Source of the DNA: Cordilura impudica
Lineage: Eukaryota > Arthropoda > Insecta > Diptera > Scathophagidae
DNA: 64,000 bases
NCBI GenBank assembly: GCA_963682025.1
Contig: OY821519.1
Span: forward strand, 1,220,001 to 1,284,000
Direction of reading: 5' to 3'
Shown here: in pieces, positions 31,468-43,089 of the stretch
Layout: every line of letters starts with the position of its first letter
Numbering within the stretch: position 1 is the first letter of the stretch
Notes under the pieces: generated by a model
What the model was told of the DNA's origin: nothing
Database searches by the model: none
The model's input: only the letters and a program-made list of their open reading frames with translations
Program-made: the position numbers and the translations under genes

Positions 31468-34090
31468 CACAGTGGGTGAAATGGACAATCTAGCGAATTT
31501 AAATTAATATCTCGACTGTTTTTTATCCGATCGGCAACATACTTTCAGGAATAGTTTTTTATATATCCCCTAATATATTTGCCAAGTATTGGACAAATTG
31601 GAACACTATAATCCAAAATTTCGATGTTTTAATACGATTTAAACTAAAATAGATTATACTCATATTTGAATATTTTTAATTTTTTTATTTGTTGTATTTT
31701 TCTTTATAACTTTTTATTTAAATTTAGTAATAATTTAGTAATATATAAAAATAATAATAATATAAACCTTTAATAGAAATTATTCAGAATCTGAGCTATC
31801 AATGTGTGAACATGGATCCTGCAGTTCAGCATGAGAAAGAAGATTTTTAACTTCTTTGTATAATACAATATTTTTTTTGGAAGGCCTGGAAGTAGATTTA
31901 GACAAAAAGATGATATAAAAGGATCTGAGGAAAATATTCGCGCATACAGCAGGTCATCCATTGTGTGCTGTCGAGAAGTTTTAATACTAGCGAAAATTTC
32001 GGACATCTTTATTTCTAGCCAATTGGTAGCACACCATTATTTATAATTTCTGCCCCATGAATTAAAATTTTGTCAATAGAACTAGGCATGTAAAGCCATG
32101 GATATTCATTAAAAATTAATTGAGCTGTTTCAAATGCGTATTGCCGAAAAGCATCTGGATTAACGGCGTATCCACAAGCCATATCACGCAAAATTACGGT
32201 TAATCTTGTAATAATCTCTTCACTAATGCCTGTTCTTTGGGCAGTCAAATTGGGTTGTTGAAGGAACCTTCTAGCTGTGTTGCCATTATTTGTATTGCCA
32301 CAACCAGCCATTGGTATATCCACTAGTAACTCCATTTTCTTTCTTAGCTCTGTTTGTATGTCTACTTTCTTTTTTTCAACTATAGCTTTATCGGAGCCAC
32401 GGATCTGCCACTTTTTAATGGGAATGAAATATGAAATAGGAAATATGAATGACACACTCAAAACAACGAATCCATACGTGAAGAGTGGATAAACCATATT
32501 GGAAAAAATTTTCATTTACTGGTAGATTTTGGATCACATTCAGATCGTTCATCATTTTCGGTGTGACTTTACAAATTCCGCACGTTTGTGATGATGTTTC
32601 GACAATAGAACTAAATATTTTTCCATTGTCATGTAGAACTTGGAATGTGCCTAGGCTTGTTGGTCTAATATTTGATATTTGAGTTTCAATACTCTCAACC
32701 TCGGTATTGACCACGTTGGATGTTTCCTTCTGACAACTAATTTTGATTGGTCTGCAGAAGCGAGTTGGGGAAGGTCGCGAATTTTTCCAAATAATGTTGG
32801 ATCCGCATTGCACTTGTAATGGTACAATGCAACCCGTAACCAGGGTGTGCTGCAATTATCCTAGTAACAGTGTGGGCCACCGAGCTCTGAAGGGGCACTT
32901 TAGCAGACGCCTCTGTCACCAATAATCCACTAGGATAGCACCTTTGCTTAGCTAGTCTCAAAACATCATAGCTTGGGTAAATGTTTGCACTTCGAGCTTT
33001 AGCACCAGCCTGCATTAATTTGTACGAGTGTTTCGTATAACCCTCATCAATATAATGAGCCAAGGCCTCTTTGGAGTATATTTCACAGGTAGTAGGCTCT
33101 CGGATTCAATACTTTTTATTATTTTTTGCAGCCACGATATCATTTGAATCCAACATTGCAGTTTTTTTTCCAGTCCTGTAAAGACTAGATCGATTTGCCG
33201 CAATTAGCTCGCTGCAAGAAGATTCATTTATTAATGGAGATACTTTATGGACTTGACTTTTTGCACTACAAGTTGGAAACTCCTTTACCGGTCGTTCTAC
33301 TTGTGCAGAAGTTGTTGGAGCAATTTACTCAAGGACTCCTTCTAACAATTCCTTGTTTCTTTTTTCAAAATATGGTAATCAAAATATGGTAATTTCCGTT
33401 TTTCCACTAACGATTTCACGACACTGTTCTTCGTTATGATTATTTTTTTTTATAAATTATGTTACTGAATATGTGGTTTTCTACTGCCAAAAATTTTTTA
33501 GACGGAATATTAAAAAAAGTTCTCTTCTTGAAACTCACATCGTACCTACAAAATGGAATAAAAATGAGAGTCGCAAAAAGTGGCAACAGATGTTGGCCAT
33601 TTTACATTCACAAGAAACATTATAAACAAAAAATATATGATTTGGAGCGGACACTTTTGGACAACAAAAGATCCGCTCTACAGAAGTTCACTAAATGACA
33701 TTCAACGGAGGACACATCGTAGGCTATTTTCTACTGATATTTGTAACAACAATATATAAAATACAAGCCACAAACACTTTTTTCCTTTAACACATACCAA
33801 AGACTTAAACAAAAATTACTTTACTGGACAAGTCTGAAAATACTTTTATTGTTTTTAAAGCTCGTACTGCATTATGTGAAATTGCGGGAAAATTTATTGC
33901 TACACCTGTTGAAACATATGTTATGTTTGAAAGCTCACAGCTGTTCGAATATATAAGTTACAAGAAAACAAAAGCTATCGATAAATTCAGTGGGATAGTG
34001 GTTATCGAAAATACAAAAAAAAAAAAATACGCAATTACACATTTCAAATTTGAATTAAACGACCCTAGATTGATTATTTAACCCACTGTG
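31468..34090 (-). mobile_element. Transib/RAG1-like DNA transposon with CACAGTG ends
   Basis: Terminal inverted repeats: left CACAGTGGGTGAAATGGACA and right (reverse complement) CACAGTGGGTTAAATAATCA, both followed by ATCTAG. Over 26 bases, 22 match. The element spans 2623 bases and is bracketed by CATTG/CATTG. The coding remnant inside runs on the minus strand. Transib elements are known for 5-bp target duplications and for termini resembling the V(D)J heptamer (CACAGTG), because RAG1 descends from this superfamily. The seven outer bases here equal that heptamer exactly. I see no nonamer-like sequence at 12 or 23 bases. The coding part is heavily mutated, so the element is inactive. Confidence 0.82.
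31780..33320 (-). pseudogene. Transib/RAG1-like transposase, multiply frameshifted
   Basis: Minus-strand blocks in transposase order. (1) RPVKEF plus SSCSELIAANRSS (33294-33170). (2) EALAHYIDEGYTKHSYKLMQ, IYPSYDVLRLAKQRCYP and TEASAKVPLQSS (about 33070-32870). (3) ETSNVVNTEVESIETQISNI, TCGICKVTPKMMNDL and YGLSTLHVWIRCFECVIHIS (32720-32440). (4) KWQIRGSDKAIVEKKK, MAGCGNTNNGNTARRFLQQP, and YPWLYMPSSIDKILIHGAEI ending LPIG (32410-32015). (5) KTSRQHTMDDLL and SSDPFISS (31985-31890). Each block lies in a different frame from the next. The GNTxxGNTARRF block and the H-K-x-L-x-H-G helix resemble parts of RAG1 and Transib proteins. After LPIG a short deletion joins directly to ARNKD, removing the usual LSEEAxE stretch that should hold the catalytic Glu. 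The family assignment is from motif memory plus the ends. The coding remnant is certain. Confidence 0.75.
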
Positions 34091-34095
34091 CATTG
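34091..34095. repeat. 5-bp target-site duplication (right) of the Transib-like element
   Basis: CATTG immediately after the right terminal CACTGTG, identical to 31463-31467. Confidence 0.8.
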
Positions 34096-34853
34096 GTTGG
34101 GTACCACAGTTCCTTAGCAGGCTCATTAGCCTAGCATACAAAATGATAGCCAAAAATGCATCAAACTATTTTAGAGTGATCGTTTTCCATTCCTTTTTCT
34201 TCGTAGCATCTGCGAATTCCATACAGTTGTTACTTCCCTGGCTTTTCGATTGATTTCCCATTTGATACCATACGCCATATGTAGCAAATCTTGTTTTTGC
34301 ATACAAATCGCTGTTGCAAGCATTCAATATAACATTCTTCTAGCAATAGTAAAAGGGACCTTTTCACTAATCCACGTACTAAATGCCACTAAGCCACAAT
34401 AAAATGTAAACTATTGCTCATATCGCTTCAAAACCTGCTTCAATTAAGGAGTTGTGGGAGTTTAAAAAAACAAAAATATTCACAGGGACCATCTCACAAA
34501 CAGAAGAATTAAGACAGATTTAATTCGTTTTATGGTGTATGGTTGTTTGGAATTCTCTTCAAAATAAAAATATTAAAATTAAAAATTAAAATTAAAAATT
34601 AAAAATTAAAAATTAAAATTAAAAATTATAATATACATATTCATATCTCTGCATAATTCCTTAAAACCAGCACAGATTTTTGTGCAATTTGAGTGTTTTA
34701 AGTGCTATTCTAATAAATACAAATACAAATACTAATACAAATAAGTATAACTATCTACAAATGGAAAAGTGTTTTGGCAAAATTCCAAAGTTTTAAAAGT
34801 ATAATAGCAAAAAAATCTTATCTTAACTAATGTTTCCAACAAGTTTTTTCATA

Positions 34854-34887
<34 letters not shown>

Positions 34888-35611
34888 ATAAATCCTTTAG
34901 TTTATTTTTGTAATATTCTTTAATTTTTACATGAGTTTTTAGAAGTTGCTTCTCAATAAAAATGTTTTTGTTGTTGTTTACATTTATTGTTACTTTTATA
35001 ATTGTACGATGTAAATCAACGCATTACGCGCAAATGAAACATGCCAACAAATAAAAGTAAAAAAAATTTAATGAAATAAAATTAATACTACAAACATAAA
35101 TTTATGCATAATATTGCAACAACTAACGTAAAGTGAAAAAAGAAAATGAATATAGAGAAAAAAAAAACGAGAGAAAATGTCAAATGCAAACCACTAAAGT
35201 GCCACTTTATGTACGATTGCTTGAAATTATGGTGGAAAAAGCTTTTCGTTCCTCACCGCCCCCCCACTTGTTTACGAGTTTTTATGAAGCCACTCAGAGC
35301 TACACTAAATACAGTTTGTCAAGCAAATCTTTGCACAGTAAAAATGAGTTGAAAATGTTACTTTCATTTAAGAATTTCAGCAACAACACATTTCGTTACT
35401 GTACTTATTCAGGACTATAAGACGCCAACACATTAATAAAAGACACACTTTACAACAACAACAACAAATGGTGTTTATTCAATATGAATGGTGTCAAAAA
35501 AATCTTTGCATAATGAGTGAAAACAACAATGCATGTTTTAAATTACCACGAATTTGTTGCATTTGAGTTTTTTCATGAATATCTATTGCAAGTAAAAGAG
35601 GTTGAACAGCG
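34096..35611. other. AT-rich interval with simple repeats
   Basis: Contains an ATTAAAA-type low-complexity run (about 34566-34628) and a long poly-A run (about 34855-34884). The overlapping plus frames at 35133-35420 are lysine-rich chance frames. No gene is supported. Confidence 0.5.
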
Positions 35612-35740
35612 CACAGTGGCGCCTTCCGAGTTTTTTTTCGTTGAATCAATTGAGATAGTCAAATAAGTTAAAAGGCATATGATAGATAATTGCTTGCAAT
35701 TAGTAATTGATGCTTATGGTGGACAGACAAAATATTAGTA
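35612..35740 (+). repeat. Dispersed repeat starting GCACAGTG, copy 2
   Basis: CACAGTGGCGCCTTCCGAG, TTTTTTTTCGTTG and AAAGGCATATGATAGATAAT parallel the copy at 14997-15120. The right boundary is unclear. Confidence 0.55.
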
Positions 35741-38700
35741 ACTAAAATCCCATAAATTAAAAATTTTGTGGAATTAAGCTTAAGTGTGCAAACAATTAAT
35801 TGACAGAGAAGAAATTGAACTGTTGTCCTTTTTTAATATTCATTAGAATAAGTATTTTTTTTATTGAAGTTGAACTTTTTTTTGTATTTACTGTATTTGA
35901 ACAGCTGAGATGAAAAAAAATAATTGTTTATTTGAATTAGAAATCAATATTTCTTTTGAAGATTATAATTTTTTTTTCATGTGCAAAGATTTTATTGACG
36001 AACTGTAAATAGTTGAAGACATTTTCAAGGTTTTAGCAACCTAACGTGCACATAAAAAATATAGATACGAGTACTCGTACATACACTTACAGTATGTGTG
36101 TTTGTCGAAGTTCAACTTATTCTGCATAAAGGAGAATATGTTCTAAATTAAAGAAGAAGAAAAACATAACTTGCATTTCAGTAAATATGAAAGGAAACAT
36201 TAAAATAAGCACTTGACAGCTTTTGAAATTTTTGTTTGTGTGGACTTGTCGGCAAAATATTTCGGTTGTTCCAAAATTGTATTATTTTTTTCTTCTTCTA
36301 ATCGGTATAGAACGACAGTGTATATATATTTCGTTAACAATGATTACAGATCGAGCCATGTTAGCAAAAATATGATGAAAATCGATAATTTGCATCATAG
36401 TACTATAGGGAATTTACAGTGAAAGGAATTTTGATGTAAGTTTACATTCTTAGTATGTTTACATAGTGAAGATGTAGTAAAGATACTTAAATAAAACCCT
36501 TCATTTAGCACTTCGCATTCATGGCTCGAGATGTTTGTCGATAGTGCAATTCATCAGTGTCTTTAATTTTTTTTTTTTCAAAAACGCATACGATCGATAA
36601 CAAAAATTGTCAGCGCAGCGGCCTCAGGACAAACAACTCGTATTACTTTACTTTTGATCGAGGCTGGAAACGCGCAATATGCTGAGTTATATTTAAATCA
36701 CCTCCACCAAAAATTTAGAGAATTAAAAAAAATATTGTTTATTCCTTTCAAGGTTTTTTTTTCTAAATAAATAATTTTCATTTCATTTCTATTTGGGACT
36801 ATGAAGGAACATACAAATGAAAGAGTGTATCGAATTTAACAACTTGACGATTATTTTATAGTTCTTAATGTGCGCGAGGTCTTTACTCCTTATCAGAATG
36901 AAACAGTTCTCTATTGAAAATTTCTTTTCGGATTATGAGGAGTGAAGTGATTGGTGATTTCGTCATCGTTTAGATATGATCGGGAAGATAACTCAACTCA
37001 AAGCATAAATATGTTCTAAGATTATCTGGAAATCCTTCTGCACGAGAAGAGGCCAATTAACCCTTTCAGATCTAACTCTACCGATTCTGAGATCTGGTTT
37101 GTGGTGCTTAAAATATAAACAAATAATTTTTTTCTGATTTTTTTTACCGGTATTCAATGATTGTGACTTCTCTTGCAAAAATTAAAAACGAAAGTAGACT
37201 TTGCTAAAAACAATTTTTAAATTAATGGTTTTAAAATGACTACAATCGTTTCACTACTCAGTTCTGAAAGGGCTAAACTTTTAATCTGGTAACTGTTGCT
37301 GAATCGCTGAAACGTTGCTTTATCAAATATATAATCGTAATTACACAGGTTTAGCTGAAAATAGATAATTTGAGAGGCTAAAATCACTTTTCATATGTGA
37401 ATGCCTTTCGAAACATAACTTAAGCAGTTCAAACCTTGAATTTGTTAAACATTCTCTATAAATTCGATCCACTATCATGAACGAGTGAATGAATAAATGT
37501 AACTATGTGCAAGTAATAAATTATCACACTTAGACAACTTTTGCAATTTAATAGTCTAGGAAAGCATTTATAAATGTGTAAGAGTGGCAAGATAAGTAGC
37601 AAAAAGTAATATACAAGACTTTACTTACCTACCAACCAACATGTTGCAACCAAGACTTTTTTTTAAAGCATCATTTTTCATGATATGTGTCAGGTCAAGG
37701 GAAGGAGTTCAAAACTCTTATATAAAATAAATTTAAAGTTGTACGACTTTTCGTGCTGAAACTAAGCACATACATACATATATACATATGTATATATTCG
37801 TACTCGTACTTATGTATAATACTAGTATATGAAGAAAGTGGCCGTAACCTTTGTTTAATTGCTGTATTTTCTTAATAATTGTTCTATCTCTATAGTTTTA
37901 ATCTTACACAGTAATTTTGCTCTTATTGATTACAATCAGATTTTAAAGTGTTCACTGTAAGTTCAATCATATCATTGCATTGATGTCGCAGCTACTTTTG
38001 TCATATTATTGTTTGTTACGTTACATTGTATTAATTACAATGATTATTTATTTTTTAGTTAAGTTTTGGCTACACTAGTGTTTTTTTCTTCTATTACTTC
38101 CTCGATCAATTCAATTTAATTCAACAGTTTAGGATTTTTATCCTCAAACATTAAAATAATATTTTATAATAGACAAGCATTATACGCGCTACAAATATCC
38201 TGGATTTGAATGGATTCAAACTAAAAATAGTTAAAGGTGGAACATATATTTTAATTTTTTTTATTAGCTATTATTTCAGTCTCTTCATCTTCATCCTCAT
38301 CAACTGATTGCAGCGATTGAAAAAAGTTTTGCTGTTTACTGTAGCAGCAGTATCATGTTGTGATTTATTTTTTTTTTATTCATAAAAATCATTAAAACAT
38401 CTAATTAATATAATACAATAGAAATACAACACTAACAGATTCTTTGAATTTAAATGAAAATATCAGCTTCTGGATGTGATTGTATTTACCTAGATGACAT
38501 ATTAAAATAAATTAAAAGAATTTGCTGACAGACACCATCTACTTATCAACACTACAAATATGTTTGTACTTGAATTTGTTATCTACCCCAGTGGAAGTTC
38601 GTACACAGATTTCTGGTTGTAATAAAAGCTTTGATATATACGAAACAATATGCAGCACTTGCGTTTATGTTAAAAATTAGTTGGTTGATATTTTTCTTGG

Positions 38701-39867
38701 AAAATGGTGGATAGTTACTGTAAAGAACATTAGCATTTTCTATGATGTCATGGAAAGTACTGATTTTATCCATGACAAAGAGTTTAATCATCAGGTGCAT
38801 TTGAAATTTTTATAAATCAAGTTTATTGTGTATCACTATTTAGACAAAGACCGAGACCTCCTAGCGGGCTAGGGTCAACATTTAATGCAGTGAGAAATTT
38901 GACGAGAGGCAGTGAAAAAATCTTTTTTTTAGTGGCTGTTTTTTTTATTTAATGGAATTTTGGAATTTTGGATTTTATTTCAAGATGTCGATCATAAAAA
39001 TCAAGTACAAAGTGCAATTGATACACTATATTAAAACGGCTGTTCTTCAATTCTATTTAGTACAAAAATTTCATTCTTTATCACGTAAAAGATTAAACTC
39101 AGCTTTTATCAATATTTTTAATATTCACCACAATGTAGTTGTTGTAGTTTGAAGTTTTTTCTTTTCAAACAATAACGAAATATGGAAGCAACTTTTACAA
39201 GTTTCGTATTAAATTTTTGACTTTGATTAAAAAAATTATCAATAAAAATGTTACATAATGAAGCTGCCGCATATACTTATATGTATACCGGGGTAGTAAA
39301 GTTTGAAGAATTTTTTTTGCGTTTTTTCATGCAATTATAGGTAATTAAAAAAAGAAATTGTTAAACAAGTACTAGTTATTCAAGGAAAAAAATTTCGTAA
39401 AATGACAGTTTAAAGTTTGAAAATAAACTTAAAAATCGTAGAGTGGAAACCGAAAGAGTTGGTTTTGGGGCCTTAGGTTGCTAAATTCTCATATAAGATA
39501 ACTTATTTTAAAATCGATGTGCATAAAAAATCTGACTTTTATTCGCTTTCGCATTTTATTTTTAATTATCCTGAATATTAAGTGGTAGTTGGTAATGTCT
39601 TGGATTTAATAAATCCAAATCAGATAGAGCATAGACTTTTTAATAAAAGCTACAAAATTACTCTAAAATATTTTTAAAAACAATGTATTGATAAATGAGG
39701 CCATCAACGCAAAAATGGTGTAACCCACAATTTTTGTTTGTTGCTGTTCTGGTGATAAATACATATCTTCCAATAACAACTATCAATACAAAAGTGGAGT
39801 CAGTCACGTTTTGGTATTCAAAAGCAGATCGAGCTGAAAAAATCGTTTTTGCACAGAGCATAATATA
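35741..39867. other. 4.1-kb AT-rich interval, no gene or element recognised
   Basis: The longest quiet stretch. All frames are short (at most about 80 codons) and show no domain. A small minus-strand acidic run (VDEDEDEET, about 38279-38306) follows a Q/S-rich stretch but ends within a few codons and has stops close by. Dispersed TACTCGTA-like words occur at about 36069 and 37800. Confidence 0.5.
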
Positions 39868-40640
39868 AACAAGTAAGAAAATTATAGTCGGTCTAGACCG
39901 ACTATACGATACAATATACCATGCGCTTAGAGACCCTATCTCTCAGGCCCAACTAACTGGATATAGAAAATAAGCATAAGCATAAGTGGGATTTTTATTA
40001 ATTTTTTTGGTTGCAGATATGAAAAAGTTCATATCGGATGCTATATCTATATACGGCCTAGGTCCAAAAATGGACCGATCCTGATCATGTTTGGTAAAGT
40101 CTCTTGTATTTTGCAAAAATATATACAAACAAAATTTGAGAAGAATCAGTGCAATATTTTTGTTCTTTAATAGATTTAAGTGAAGATCGGGAAGCAGCTC
40201 TATATGGGGTCAAAGGGATCATTTTTGGACTACTCATTAATGGATGTAATGAACGCATACAAACCCAATTTGAGTAAGATCTCTATGACAATTTGGATCT
40301 TATGGCAATGTATGTCGATTTCATATGGGTAATTTGTATGGGGGCTAGGTCTGAACATGGACCGATTCTCACCAGTTTCAATAGCGTTCATCCTATGGCC
40401 GATAAAAGCTTATATACCAAATTTTATCAAAATATATTAATATTTGTGACCTGCAGTTTGATTACAAGCTTTACATGGACACTCAGACGGACGGACGGAC
40501 GGACATTGTTAAATCAACTCAGAAAGTGATTCTGATTCGATCGGTATAATTAAAGATGGGTCTAGGTCAAATATTTTTGGTTGTTACAAACAGCAGCACA
40601 AAGTCTTTATACCCAAACCACATAGTGGTATGGGTATAAA
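39868..40640 (-). mobile_element. Helentron/mini-me-like element, copy c
   Basis: Minus-strand copy with both ends: AAGTAAGAAAATTATAGTCG with the full 20-base palindrome at the left, and ACCACATAGTGGTATGGGTA at the right (the 5' end of the element). Only four GTCC units remain (about 40486-40505). It is close in sequence to copies a, e and g. The adjoining bases are A-rich on this strand, which is T-rich in the element's orientation. Confidence 0.75.
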
Positions 40641-41354
40641 AAGTAATAGAGCAAAAGCAAAAGTGGTTTAAGTTGAATATACCACTTTTTTTAATATTGA
40701 AGAAATAGATGATAAATTTTTGATCAGTGGACATTCATATTTACCATGTGACCAAGATTTTGGTATAAAAAAAAAAACGAAATAACAAATACTTCAAAGA
40801 AATATACGTTCTAGAAAACTGGTTCGAAGTAATTAAAACGGTTTGAAAAAGGTAACAATTCAAGTTAATGCGAATGAGTGGAGTGGTTAAAAGTTCAGTG
40901 GCTAAGATAACATAAAATCCATAAATTTTCAATTTTTTCAAGTATTCTATTATATTTTTTTAAAAAGAAAAAGGACCCCTTGAACATGTTCATTTAATCC
41001 CGCCAGTTCGTCACACTTTTTACAACAACCTGAATTGCTCCAACAGTGTTTGAAATGAAGTGTATTATCGTGAAAGGGATGATACATGGCTCTTGTATTA
41101 TCTACATTGATTTCTTAATAAACTTGTCCTTAATGGTGCAACTTGTTTATTAATTTATATTTCACCAAAATATCACAAAATGCAGAAGTGATGTAACCCA
41201 AATTTTTTCCTTAATATTAACTTAATAAATACAAAAATAAACAGCTATTGTGAATTTGGAAGTTCCTGTTATAAATTAAAAATAAAACATTTAAAACAAT
41301 GTTCACAAATGAACTTAAATTCAAAAAAATATTTACCATTCTCTCCTAATTAAA
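40641..41354. other. AT-rich interval, no gene recognised
   Basis: Probably includes the decayed N-terminal part of the mariner-like remnant that follows, but I cannot show it. No other feature. Confidence 0.4.
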
Positions 41355-41374
41355 TAGTTTGGGGTTAAACCACA

Positions 41375-41545
41375 ATGCAACCTAAACGATATAGTATTTG
41401 GTGTGGTTTTTGGGCTGCCAGTATCATTGGGCCATTTTTCTTCCAAAAATGTGGTAAGCAAATGCGTTACATTATACGGTGAGCGTTACCGTGCATAGAT
41501 ATGGATCTGGACAACATTTTGTTTCAACAGGATGGCGCGCTGTTT
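41375..41545 (+). pseudogene. mariner/Tc1-superfamily transposase fragment (central)
   Basis: Plus-strand phrases spread over frames: MQPKRYSIWCGFWAASIIGP (from about 41375), FFFQKCG, then LYGERYRA (about 41471-41497) and DMDLDNILFQQDGA (about 41500-41540). These match, in order, the transposase blocks W-C-G-F-W-x-x-x-I-I-G-P-x-F-F, N-G-E-R-Y-R and F-Q-Q-D-G-A that surround the second catalytic Asp. At least one frameshift and one stop lie between them. The C-terminal third is not attached; a related C-terminus lies at 44537. Confidence 0.65.
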
Positions 41546-41869
41546 TAAATAAAATAAACATTTATATTTTCAACAAATGTTTTATTCCAGCTTTGCTAGT
41601 GATGATATTTTCATGCTCTTTAGGTTTCTATAGCAGAGTGTGTTTATTGAACGTAACAGAACTAAATTTATAGTGTTAAAATGCTTATATAGCAATTCCG
41701 TATAAAGTGGAGAGTATCGCACGGACAGTACATCTTTAGCTAGATTTATATATAAGTGCAACACAACGATCACTGTACAATACCAAAAGGATTGACTGTC
41801 ACAGTGGCTGTTATAGCAGCTTGACTGGGAACATCTTCCATATGCTACTGTTTCAATTCAATTCAATGT

Positions 41870-42667
41870 TTATACCCTATACCACTATGTGGTTTGGGTA
41901 TAATGACTTTGTGCTGCTGTTTGTAACAACCAAAAATATTTGACCTAGACCCATCTTTAATTATACCGATCAAATCAGAATCACTTTCTGAGTTGATTTA
42001 ACAATGTCCGTCCGTCCGTCCGTCCGTCCGTCCGTCCGTCCGTCTGTGTGTCCATGTAGACCTTGTAATCAAACTGCAGGTCGCAAATATGAATATATTT
42101 CACTGAAATTTGGTATATAAGCTTTTATCGGCCATGGGATGAACGCTATTGAAATTGGTAAGAATCGGTCCATGTCCAGACCTAGCCCCCATACAAATTA
42201 CCCCTATTAAATCGACATAAATTGCCATAAGATCCAAATTGTCATATAGATCTTATTCAAATTGGGTTTGTATGCGTTCATTACCTCCATTAATGAGTAG
42301 TCCAAAAATGATACCTTTGGCCCTATATAGAGCTGCTTTCCGATCTTCACTTAAATCTATTAAAAAACAAAAATATTGCACTGATTCTTCTCAAATTTTG
42401 TTTGTATATATTTTTGCAAAATAAAAGAGACTTTACCAAACATGATCAGGATCGGTCCATTTTTGGACCTAGTCCCCATATAGATATATCATCCGATATG
42501 AACTTTTTCATATTTGCAGCCAAAAAAATTTATAAAAATCCCGCTCAAATTTGGCTTTTGCTTATTTTCTATGTCCAGTTAGTTGGGCCTAAGAGATAGA
42601 GTCTCTAAACGCATGGTATAGGGTATCGTATAGTCGGTCTAGACCGACTATAATTTTCTTACTTGTT
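41870..42667 (+). mobile_element. Helentron/mini-me-like element, copy d
   Basis: Full-length plus copy with the TATACCCTATACCACTATG start, nine GTCC units (42006-42041), the perfect TAGTCGGTCTAGACCGACTA palindrome and the TTTTCTTACTTG end. It is one of the best-preserved copies. Confidence 0.78.
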
Positions 42668-43089
42668 ATTTATAATAATATTTGTGATATTTTAGCTTAT
42701 AAATATATAGAAAGCTTAGATCTAATTACATCTTTTTTACTCAAACATAAGTTTTTTAGATAAAATTAATAAGCAACATTTATAGTTTAAGAAATCGAAG
42801 AAAATTTTAAAAAACCTCTTCAAATTAAAAAAAAATTTTTAGTAAAAGATTAAATTATAAAAATAACAAAAAAGACTAGATATGCTGATGATGCCACTAT
42901 ATTACTGATATACTGATATTGGGATAATTGATATCTTTGATCAAAATTTTGTTTAAGCCGATAGATTTTCATATCAATCATTTTTATATTGTCAATAAAG
43001 GTTATACGTAATTTTTATTAACTTATTCTGCTCGATTTGTAAATTTTTACTATAACATTTCACTATATTTGCCTAGACAGGAGCGCCAT
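42668..43089. other. AT-rich interval, no gene recognised
   Basis: Nothing supportable. Confidence 0.5.

Noticed and set aside
31468..31510. Full 12/23 recombination signal sequence (heptamer plus nonamer) at the Transib-like end
   Set aside because: The heptamer is present, but nothing resembling ACAAAAACC is found 12 or 23 bases inward on either end.
33459..33698. Plus-strand 79-codon frame inside the Transib-like element as a second gene
   Set aside because: Lysine-rich with a possible LERTLLDNKRSALQKF helix, but no known accessory protein matches and the transposase lies on the other strand. The evidence is too weak.
38255..38350. Minus-strand acidic tail (VDEDEDEETEI) as the end of a gene
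   Set aside because: The frame is under 30 codons, stops lie just upstream, and an alternative frame is equally open.
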